From Gammaproteobacteria bacterium (GTDB lineage: Bacteria > Pseudomonadota > Gammaproteobacteria > Steroidobacterales > JACDCP01), in NCBI GenBank assembly GCA_013817465.1, contig JACDCP010000217.1, forward strand, positions 1-5,407: DNA of 5,407 nt, written 5' to 3'. The position numbers and the translations under genes are program-made. This document shows, piece after piece, positions 1 through 5,270 of this stretch. The notes beneath the pieces were generated by a model. It had not been told where the DNA came from. It searched no databases and was given only the letters and a program-made list of their open reading frames with translations. The first letter of the stretch is position 1. Every line of letters begins with the position of its first letter.

Positions 1-417
1 GCCCAACCCTACCTGCTCGAGGACGGCGAGTGCCGCGGGGCGCGCACGCACCCCTCCGGCCAGCTCCAGCGGCAACATGACGTTCTCGAGCGCTGTGAGG
101 GAGGGCAGCAAATGGAACGACTGAAAGACGAAGCCGACGTGGCGCGCACGTGCGGCAGCGCGACCGTCCTCGTCGAGCGCCGTCAGCTCGGTGCCGTTCA
201 GCCAGACGCTGCCGCTGGTCGGCGTGTCGAGCCCGGCCAGCAGCGTGAGCAGCGTCGACTTGCCGGCGCCGGAAGGCCCGACGATGGCGACCGACTGCCC
301 CTGCGGCACCTCCAGGTGCACATCGTCGAGGATGGCAAGCACGCCTTCGGGACTGGTAACATGCTTGCTGACCCCGACGGCGCGCAATACTGGCGCCTGC
401 GTGCCATTCTTCACCAT
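1..417 (-). CDS. ybbA: ABC transporter ATP-binding protein, YbbA/LolD type (partial, N-terminal 139 residues)
   Basis: This is the nucleotide-binding subunit of an ABC system of the MacB/LolD/YbbA class, which in this family works with a large FtsX-like membrane permease (YbbP in E. coli) on envelope or lipid-related export. The reading frame is open from the ATG at 417 to the window edge, giving 139 codons of an expected 225-235. Walker A (GPSGAGKST) lies at residues 47-55 with the ATP-binding Lys53. The Q-loop lies in HVGFVFQSF with Gln99, and LLPSLTALENV follows as in the family. The LSGGEQQR signature, Walker B and H-loop lie beyond the window and cannot be checked. The start is supported by an AGAAGG Shine-Dalgarno sequence 9 nt upstream. 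The gene is divergent from tesA, as in E. coli and Pseudomonas, which favours YbbA over LolD. The ABC ATPase call is very secure; the exact subfamily rests mainly on this context and on resemblance to YbbA. Confidence 0.93.
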   Translation of the reverse strand, partial: MVKNGTQAPVLRAVGVSKHVTSPEGVLAILDDVHLEVPQGQSVAIVGPSGAGKSTLLTLLAGLDTPTSGSVWLNGTELTALDEDGRAAARARHVGFVFQSFHLLPSLTALENVMLPLELAGGVRARPAALAVLEQVGLG

Positions 418-1039
418 GTCGCGTAACCTTCTGCTGGCAATCCTGCTGTTCGGCGCGGCCGCCGCGAATGCGGCATCGCCCGCCGTGCTCATCGTCGGTG
501 ACAGCCTCAGCGCCGGATACGGCATTGCGCGAGAAGCGTCATGGGTGACGCTGCTCGGAGAGAGGCTGGAGCGGGAAGATTACGAGTATCGGGTCGTGAA
601 CGCCAGCATCAGCGGGGACACCACGCAGGGCGGGCTACAGCGCCTGCCGCGCGCTCTGGAGAAACACGATCCGGCAATCGTGCTCATCGAGCTCGGCGGC
701 AACGACGGCCTGCGTGGCTTCCCGCTCGCGCTCGTGAAACGCAATCTGGCATCCATGATCGAGTTGAGCCAGGCAGCAGGGGCGCACGTCGTGCTTGCCG
801 GCATGCAGCTTCCGCCGAACTATGGCGCTTCGTACACGCGCGATTTTCGCGATATTTACCGCGCTCTTGCCGAAGAGCACGATATCGCGCTCGTGCCTTT
901 CCTGCTGGAGGATGTCGCGCTCGACACCGATCTCATGATGTCAGACGGCATCCATCCGAATGCCGCCGCGCAGAAAAAGCTGCTGGACAACGTGTGGGCA
1001 GTGCTCGAGCCGGAGCTGGAGACGCTCGCAGGTGGTTGA
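416..1039 (+). CDS. tesA: Secreted GDSL/SGNH arylesterase / acyl-CoA thioesterase I (TesA/ApeA)
   Basis: This 207-residue protein is a TesA-type SGNH hydrolase, a periplasmic enzyme that cleaves acyl-thioesters, arylesters and lysophospholipids. A signal peptide is plain: Ser-Arg-Asn, then a hydrophobic core (LLLAILLFGAAA), then a signal peptidase I site after Ala19 (ANA/AS). Block I is GDSLSAGYG with nucleophile Ser30. NASISGDTTQGGLQRLP follows, with oxyanion-type Gly72 or Gly73. Block III is ELGGNDGLRG with Asn96, and block V is DGIHPN with Asp177 and His180. All catalytic positions are present. Length and motifs match E. coli TesA along the whole protein. The ATG at 416 is chosen because it begins exactly at the signal peptide; the frame stays open upstream to about 191 but that part is antisense to the ABC gene. 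No Shine-Dalgarno sequence precedes this ATG, and a GTG at 401 is possible but less likely. The start codon overlaps that of the divergent ABC gene. Confidence 0.96.
   Translation: MSRNLLLAILLFGAAAANAASPAVLIVGDSLSAGYGIAREASWVTLLGERLEREDYEYRVVNASISGDTTQGGLQRLPRALEKHDPAIVLIELGGNDGLRGFPLALVKRNLASMIELSQAAGAHVVLAGMQLPPNYGASYTRDFRDIYRALAEEHDIALVPFLLEDVALDTDLMMSDGIHPNAAAQKKLLDNVWAVLEPELETLAGG
427..432 (-). promoter_or_regulatory. Ribosome binding site of the ABC ATPase gene, inside tesA
   Basis: On the minus strand AGAAGG ends 9 nt before the ATG at 417, a good Shine-Dalgarno match and spacing. On the plus strand the same bases are part of tesA codons 4-6 (Asn-Leu-Leu), at the start of the hydrophobic core of the TesA signal peptide. 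The site decides the start of the ABC gene, because no better start with a ribosome binding site is visible in that frame. Confidence 0.7.
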
Positions 1040-1065
1040 AAACCATCCATGCCTTATTCAACTCT

Positions 1066-1094
1066 GCAATCCGAAATTGCGATTCTCGGATTGC
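1066..1094. repeat. Palindrome 1 in the tesA-fadD gap (9-bp arms)
   Basis: GCAATCCGA at 1066-1074 and TCGGATTGC at 1086-1094 are perfect inverted repeats around an 11-nt centre. Two smaller hairpins are possible instead: GCAAT/ATTGC (1066-1070 with 1076-1080) and CTCG/CGAG (1085-1088 with 1094-1097). These cannot form together with the 9-bp stem. ATTGCGA also occurs as a direct repeat at 1076-1082 and 1090-1096. A TTTT follows at 1100-1103, too short and too far from the stem for a convincing intrinsic terminator. It could be a weak terminator or processing element of tesA, a leader structure of fadD, or a DNA-binding operator. The symmetry is seen directly; the role is unknown. Confidence 0.55.
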
Positions 1095-1097
1095 GAG

Positions 1098-1128
1098 CAT
1101 TTTCAAGAACCTGCGGTCCTCGAAAATG
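1098..1128 (-). repeat. Palindrome 2 in the tesA-fadD gap (14-nt arms, 3-nt loop)
   Basis: Arms at 1098-1111 and 1115-1128 enclose a 3-nt centre. In plus-strand RNA 12 of 14 positions pair, with two A-C mismatches (1105/1121 and 1108/1118). In minus-strand RNA both mismatches become G-U wobbles, so all 14 positions can pair. The outer arms are CATTTTC and GAAAATG. It begins only 3 nt after palindrome 1, so the two may form one composite element. No U-tract follows on either strand, which argues against a standard intrinsic terminator. An operator for a fatty-acid regulator ahead of fadD is conceivable, but I do not recognise a FadR- or PsrA-type site. Confidence 0.55.
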
Positions 1129-1179
1129 GCGGATAGGATCTCCACTGCATCGTAGCCGCAGACTTTGCCGGCACGGAAC

Positions 1180-1185
1180 AAGAGA
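1180..1185 (+). promoter_or_regulatory. Weak ribosome binding site of fadD
   Basis: AAGAGA ends 6 nt before the ATG at 1192, followed by an A-rich spacer. It is a partial match to AGGAGG but the only candidate near this start. It supports the ATG at 1192 over the in-frame TTG at 1165. Confidence 0.45.
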
Positions 1186-1191
1186 AAAACA

Positions 1192-2868
1192 ATGCAAAAG
1201 ATCTGGCTGGAACACTACCCGCCCGGCGTCCCGGCCGAGATCGATCCTCATCAGCACGCCTCGCTGAAGGGCATCATCGAGCAGAGTTGCGAGCGTTTCG
1301 CCCGCCTGCCGGCTTACACGAACCTGGGCAAGTCGTTGAGCTATAGCGACCTGCTCGAGCTCAGCGGGCATTTCGGCGCTTATTTGCAGAAGGTGATCGC
1401 CCTCGACAAAGGCGACCGCGTCGCGATCATGCTGCCGAACGTCTTGCAGTATCCGGTGGCGGTGTTCGGCGCATTGCGCGCCGGCATGGCGATCGTTAAC
1501 GTGAATCCGCTTTACACGGCGCGCGAGCTGGAGGAGCAACTCGTCGACTCGGGCGCGAAGGCCATTGTCATCCTCGAGAATTTTGCGCACACGCTCGAGC
1601 GTGTGCTCGCGAAGACCGACGTGCGCACAGTGATGGTCACGGCCATCGGCGATCTGCTCGGTCTGCCAAAGCGGCCGCTGGTCAACTTTGTCGTGCGGCG
1701 CGTGAAGAAGAAGGTGCCGTCGTGGCACATCCCCGACGTCGTTCCATTTCGGCGCGCGGTTTCGGAAGGCAAGTGGCAGACGCTGGATGACGTGCCGCTG
1801 ACGCACGACGATATCGCGTTCCTGCAATATACGGGCGGCACGACCGGCGTGGCGAAGGGCGCCATGCTGAGCCACGGCAACATGGTTGCCAACGTCCTGC
1901 AGGCCGCCGCGTGGTTCGGGGCCGGGGCGAGGGAAAGAAATGCCGGCGGTGCCATCGTCATCACCGCCCTGCCGCTCTACCACATCTTCTCACTGACGGC
2001 GAACTGCCTGACCTGGCTTCAGCTCGGCGGCAACAATGTGCTGATCACCAATCCGCGGGACTTCGCCGGCTTCGTCAAGGAGCTGCGCAAGCACCGTTTC
2101 ACGTTCTTCAGCGGCGTGAATACGCTGTTCAATGCCCTGCTCAACACCCCCGGCTTCGACAAGCTCGACTTCAGCGGCCTGCGGATCACCATCGGCGGCG
2201 GCATGGCGGTGCAACGCTCCGTGGCGGAGCGCTGGCAGCGCGTGACCGGCAACGTTCTGACGCAAGCTTACGGGCTGACGGAAACCTCGCCGGCCGCCTG
2301 CGTGAATCCACTCGATCTCGATGCCTACAATGGCTCCGTAGGGCTGCCGATCTCATCCACCGAAGTCTCGATTCGCGACGATGCGGGCGACGAGATGCCC
2401 GCCGGCGAGATCGGCGAAATCTGCATTCGCGGCCCACAGATCATGGCGGGTTACTGGAACCGGCCGGACGAAACGGAGAAGGTCATGATCGACGGCGGCT
2501 GGTTCCGCTCGGGCGACATCGGCCACATGGACGAAAAAGGCTTCGTCTACATCGAAGACCGCAAGAAAGACATGATCAACGTGTCCGGATTCAACGTCTA
2601 CCCGAACGAGATCGAAGCAGTCGCCGCCAGCCACCCCGGCGTGCTCGAAGCGGCCGCTGTTGCCATCGAGGACGAGACCTCCGGCGAAGCCGTGCAACTG
2701 TTCGTCGTGCGCAAGGATCCGTCGCTGACAGCGGCCGAGATCATCGAGCACTGTCGCAAGGAGCTGACGGCCTACAAGGTGCCAAAGCAGGTAGAGTTCC
2801 GCAGCGACCTGCCGAAAACCAACGTCGGCAAGATCCTGCGCCGCGAGCTGCGCGACGAACGAAAATGA
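1192..2868 (+). CDS. fadD: Long-chain-fatty-acid-CoA ligase (acyl-CoA synthetase)
   Basis: The 558-residue product activates free long-chain fatty acids with ATP and CoA through an acyl-adenylate, feeding beta-oxidation. In E. coli the enzyme is cytosolic and associates with the inner membrane. It belongs to the ANL adenylating superfamily. The P-loop-like motif YTGGTTGVAKG is at residues 213-223, YGLTET at 360-365 with Glu364, and the adenylate-binding Asp442 sits in GWFRSGD. The hinge/linker is DRKKDMINVSGFNVYPNEIE from 456, with Arg457. The C-terminal catalytic Lys547 is in NVGKILRREL. The fatty-acyl-CoA synthetase signature region (residues about 434-458) is intact. Similarity to E. coli FadD (561 aa) runs from MQKIWLEHYP to RRELRDE, and the P-loop-like motif falls at the same residue numbers. 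The ATG at 1192 is chosen because the protein then begins like known FadD. It lies 152 bp after tesA on the same strand, so it could be partly cotranscribed, but the palindromes between them suggest separate control. Confidence 0.97.
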   Translation: MQKIWLEHYPPGVPAEIDPHQHASLKGIIEQSCERFARLPAYTNLGKSLSYSDLLELSGHFGAYLQKVIALDKGDRVAIMLPNVLQYPVAVFGALRAGMAIVNVNPLYTARELEEQLVDSGAKAIVILENFAHTLERVLAKTDVRTVMVTAIGDLLGLPKRPLVNFVVRRVKKKVPSWHIPDVVPFRRAVSEGKWQTLDDVPLTHDDIAFLQYTGGTTGVAKGAMLSHGNMVANVLQAAAWFGAGARERNAGGAIVITALPLYHIFSLTANCLTWLQLGGNNVLITNPRDFAGFVKELRKHRFTFFSGVNTLFNALLNTPGFDKLDFSGLRITIGGGMAVQRSVAERWQRVTGNVLTQAYGLTETSPAACVNPLDLDAYNGSVGLPISSTEVSIRDDAGDEMPAGEIGEICIRGPQIMAGYWNRPDETEKVMIDGGWFRSGDIGHMDEKGFVYIEDRKKDMINVSGFNVYPNEIEAVAASHPGVLEAAAVAIEDETSGEAVQLFVVRKDPSLTAAEIIEHCRKELTAYKVPKQVEFRSDLPKTNVGKILRRELRDERK

Positions 2869-2875
2869 CGCAGGC

Positions 2876-2936
2876 CTTGTAGCGCCGGCTTCACCGGGCA
2901 CCCGGCTATGCGGTCGAATGAATCCGGCCCTACAAG
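2876..2936. repeat. REP-like 61-bp inverted repeat between convergent genes
   Basis: The 18-nt ends at 2876-2893 and 2919-2936 are inverted copies matching at 16 of 18 positions; the outermost seven bases, CTTGTAG/CTACAAG, are perfect. The 25-nt centre begins with its own small palindrome, CCGGGCACCCGG (2894-2905). Read on the minus strand it begins CTTGTAGGGCCGGATTCA, which resembles, as I recall, the GTAGGGCCGG-ATTCA type of extragenic palindromic repeat common in GC-rich gammaproteobacteria. No flanking target duplication is visible. It fills the whole gap between fadD and the DUF445 gene and could act as a bidirectional transcription or mRNA-stability barrier, though no U-tract follows. 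Its right end carries the stop codon and last Leu codon of the DUF445 gene. The symmetry is certain; the repeat-family assignment is inference from one copy. Confidence 0.75.
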
Positions 2937-4192
2937 AATACGTTCACGGACGTATAAAGCAGCAGGCCTACCAGGCCGCCGACGAGCGTGCCGTTGATGC
3001 GGATGAATTGCAGATCCCTGCCCACCTGCAGCTCGACGCGATGCGAAGTGGCGCGCGCGTCCCAGCTCTTCACGGTGTCGCTGATGACGTCGCTGATCTC
3101 CTGGCTGTAGTTGCGTACCACGTAAAGCGTCGCATCGCTCAGCCAGCGGTTGATCTGCTGGCGCATTTCCGCATTACGTTCCAGCGCCTTGCCGAAATCG
3201 ACGACCCCCGCTTCGATGCGCCGGCGCATCGGCGACTCCGGGTCGCCCGCGCCGCGTACGACGAAGCCGCTGATCTCGTTCCACAGCTCCGCGAGATAAT
3301 GCTGCATGGACGGATGCTCGAGCACCTCGCGCTTGAATGCCTGGCCGCGCTCGATGAGCTTCGGGTCCGACTTCATCGCCTCGATGAACTGCGCGATGCC
3401 CTCGTCGAACTGGCGGCGCGCCGCATGCCCGCTGTCGGCGCCGATGTTGTCGAGCAAACGCTCGAGCTCGGCAACGATCTTGTCGTACATTTTCTCGTCG
3501 ACGAAATCCGGCATCCACCAGGGCGTCTGTGTCTCGATGCGCTCACGAATCAAATGTTTGTGCTCGTCGAGCTGCACGCGAGCGGCACGCACGAAACTGT
3601 CGATCAGCTCCTCGTGATGCCGGCCCCGGGTCAGCAGCTCGAGGATGCCGCTCAGTAGCGGCGTGATGCGTACCTGCTGCAGCGTGAGGCGCAGGTTTTC
3701 ACGCAGAAACCCGCGCAACGCGGCATTGTCGACCGTCTGCAGGAACCAGGCCGCGAAAGCGCTCGCGGATCCCGTGATCTTGTGCGCATTGGCGGGTTGC
3801 CTCAGCCACACGCCCGCCCGGCCGGCGAAGTCGAGCGAGGCCAGCCGCGGCTCGAGCGCCTCGCGCACCAGGAAGTTATCCCTGACGAAGCGCGCGAGGC
3901 TTTCGCCGATGGCGTCCTTCTGGCGCGGAATGATCGCCGTGTGCGGCACGGGCAGGCCGAGCGGATGGCGGAACAATGCTGTGACGGCAAACCAGTCGGC
4001 AAGACCGCCGATCATGGCGGCCTCGGTGAAGGCGCGCACGTAGCCGAGCCAGGGATACGCCGGCTCCGAGAGATAAGCGGCGATGAAGACAGCCCCCAGA
4101 AGGAGCAACAGACCCGTTGCGAAGCGCTTCATGCGCACGAGCCGCGACCATTGCGCGTGTTCCGGGCTGCCTGGAACGGGCTGCAGTTTCAC
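2930..4192 (-). CDS. DUF445 family membrane protein (YjiN-like)
   Basis: This 420-residue protein of unknown function belongs to the DUF445 family (PF04286, E. coli YjiN relatives). A transmembrane helix lies at about residues 24-41 after basic residues (RLVRMKR). The family hallmark GGLADWFAVTALF-RHPLGLPVPHTAIIP is at 62-89. A long, charged, probably helical middle region follows, and a second hydrophobic segment ends the protein (about 400-420). Both ends are thus likely anchored in the inner membrane with a large domain between; which side it faces cannot be told. The GTG at 4192 is taken as the start because it overlaps the hemE stop in a GTGA, typical of translational coupling. An ATG at 4132 (residue 21) is an alternative; neither has a clear Shine-Dalgarno sequence. 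The stop codon lies in the REP-like repeat, so the C-terminus may have been altered by repeat insertion. Family assignment is strong; function is unknown. Confidence 0.9.
   Translation of the reverse strand: MKLQPVPGSPEHAQWSRLVRMKRFATGLLLLLGAVFIAAYLSEPAYPWLGYVRAFTEAAMIGGLADWFAVTALFRHPLGLPVPHTAIIPRQKDAIGESLARFVRDNFLVREALEPRLASLDFAGRAGVWLRQPANAHKITGSASAFAAWFLQTVDNAALRGFLRENLRLTLQQVRITPLLSGILELLTRGRHHEELIDSFVRAARVQLDEHKHLIRERIETQTPWWMPDFVDEKMYDKIVAELERLLDNIGADSGHAARRQFDEGIAQFIEAMKSDPKLIERGQAFKREVLEHPSMQHYLAELWNEISGFVVRGAGDPESPMRRRIEAGVVDFGKALERNAEMRQQINRWLSDATLYVVRNYSQEISDVISDTVKSWDARATSHRVELQVGRDLQFIRINGTLVGGLVGLLLYTSVNVFL
4189..4192 (-). other. GTGA start/stop overlap coupling hemE to the DUF445 gene
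   Basis: On the minus strand the last bases of hemE read ACG TGA and the DUF445 frame starts with the GTG inside them, giving a 4-nt overlap. Such overlaps usually mean that ribosomes finishing the first gene reinitiate on the second. The lack of a clear Shine-Dalgarno sequence before this GTG fits that reading. Confidence 0.7.
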
Positions 4193-5262
4193 GTCGCGTG
4201 ATACGGCGGGCTCAGCTCGCGCACGGCGTCGATCATCGCGGCGGCATGCGCCGGGTCGACGCCCGGATGAATGCCGTGCCCCAGGTTGAAGACGTGGCCG
4301 CTGCCGTGGCCGAAGCTTTCGAGCGTCCGCGCGACCTCCGCGCGAATGACACGGTGCGCAGCATACAGCACGGCCGGGTCGAGATTCCCCTGCAGCGCCA
4401 CGCGATGGCCGACGCGCCGGCGCGCTTCATCCAGATTCACGGTCCAGTCGACGCCGAGCGCATCGCAACCGGTCTCGGCCATGTCTTCGAGCCAGGGACC
4501 GCCGCCTTTCGTGAACAGGATGCTGGGCACCCGGCTGCCGTCGGGACCGGCAACGAGCTCGGCAACAATGCGCTGCATGTACTGCAGCGAGAAGTCGCGA
4601 TAGGCGCGTGGTGTCAGGACGCCGCCCCAGGTATCGAACAGCATGACCACCTGCACGCCCGCAGCGATCTGCGCATTCAGATAGGCGACCGTCGCGCGCG
4701 CAACCGTGTCGAGCAGGCGGTGCAGATCGGCCGGCGCGTCGTACAGCAGCCCCTTGATGTGGGCGAAGTTCTTGCTGCCCGCGCCTTCCACCATGTACGT
4801 CGCGACCGTCCACGGGCTGCCGGCGAATCCGATCAGCGGCACGCTGCCGTCGAGCTCCTTGCGTATCAGTTGCACCGCATCGATAACGTAGCCGAGCTCG
4901 GCGGCGGGGTCGGGCACGGCGAGCCGGCGGATGGCCGCCGCATCCCGCACCGGGCGCTCGAATCGCGGGCCTTCACCGTCGGCAAAGTACAGACCGAGGC
5001 CCATCGCGTCCGGCACGGTGAGGATGTCCGAGAACAAAATGGCGGCGTCGAGCTCGAAACGCGCCAGAGGCTGCAGCGTGACCTCGCAAGCCAGCTCGGG
5101 CGTGCGGCAGAGACTCAGGAAGTCGCCGGCGCGTGAGCGCGTGGCCCGGTACTCGGGCAGATAGCGCCCGGCCTGACGCATCATCCACACGGGCGTGCGA
5201 TCGACAGGCTCGCGGCGCAGCGCGCGGATCAATCGATCGTTCTGCACTCGGCCGCCCGCCAA
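4189..5262 (-). CDS. hemE: Uroporphyrinogen decarboxylase
   Basis: HemE is the cytosolic, cofactor-free enzyme that removes four carboxyl groups from the acetate side chains of uroporphyrinogen III to give coproporphyrinogen III in heme synthesis. The 357-residue product matches E. coli HemE (about 354 aa) throughout. The N-terminal signature PVWMMRQAGRYLPEY carries Arg29 and Arg33, FSDILTVPDAMG carries the key Asp79, and GSPWTVATYMVEG carries Tyr156. DTWGG (210-214), FTKGGG and FNLGHGIHP with His329 follow. All expected active-site residues are present. The start is uncertain: the TTG at 5262 gives MAGGRVQNDRLIRAL, while a GTG at 5247 gives a protein five residues shorter starting directly at QNDRLIRAL. 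TTG is kept because it leaves only 8 bp after pyrF and has a partial GAG ribosome site overlapping the pyrF stop. No ATG is available near the conserved N-terminus. Function is essentially certain. Confidence 0.97.
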   Translation of the reverse strand: MAGGRVQNDRLIRALRREPVDRTPVWMMRQAGRYLPEYRATRSRAGDFLSLCRTPELACEVTLQPLARFELDAAILFSDILTVPDAMGLGLYFADGEGPRFERPVRDAAAIRRLAVPDPAAELGYVIDAVQLIRKELDGSVPLIGFAGSPWTVATYMVEGAGSKNFAHIKGLLYDAPADLHRLLDTVARATVAYLNAQIAAGVQVVMLFDTWGGVLTPRAYRDFSLQYMQRIVAELVAGPDGSRVPSILFTKGGGPWLEDMAETGCDALGVDWTVNLDEARRRVGHRVALQGNLDPAVLYAAHRVIRAEVARTLESFGHGSGHVFNLGHGIHPGVDPAHAAAMIDAVRELSPPYHAT

Positions 5263-5270
5263 CGAAGCGC

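Noticed and set aside
365..391. TTGCTG and AATACT as a possible tesA promoter inside the ABC gene
   Set aside because: The spacer is only 15 bp and both boxes are imperfect. A promoter must lie near here but this one is not supported enough to list.
191..415. Upstream extension of the tesA frame
   Set aside because: It would add 75 residues before a complete signal peptide and is antisense to the conserved Walker A region of the ABC gene.
1066..1103. Intrinsic terminator of tesA
   Set aside because: The stem is only moderately GC-rich, the loop is long, and just four T follow after a gap, so it was recorded as a palindrome rather than a terminator.
1134..1139. TAGGAT as a possible -10 box for fadD
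   Set aside because: No acceptable -35 box lies 16-18 bp upstream, and 4 of 6 matches alone is too weak to call.
1054..1983. Open frame of 309 codons on the minus strand opposite fadD
   Set aside because: It is antisense to a clear FadD reading frame, its composition is rich in Arg, His and Asp as expected from a GC-rich shadow frame, and it contains no recognisable domain.
1911..2882. Open frame of 323 codons on the plus strand in another frame of fadD
   Set aside because: It has the Arg-rich composition of a frame-shifted shadow, and the FadD frame is intact across the same region.
2876..2936. Full MITE with target-site duplication
   Set aside because: The terminal inverted repeats are good but no flanking direct duplication is visible, so only a REP-like repeat is claimed.
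2918..3658. Open frame of 246 codons on the plus strand opposite the DUF445 gene
   Set aside because: It is antisense to a protein carrying recognisable DUF445 motifs and shows no domain of its own.
4117..5136. Open frame of 339 codons on the plus strand opposite hemE and the start of the DUF445 gene
   Set aside because: It is a shadow frame created by GC-rich codon usage of hemE. It has no family motif, and hemE is certain on the other strand.
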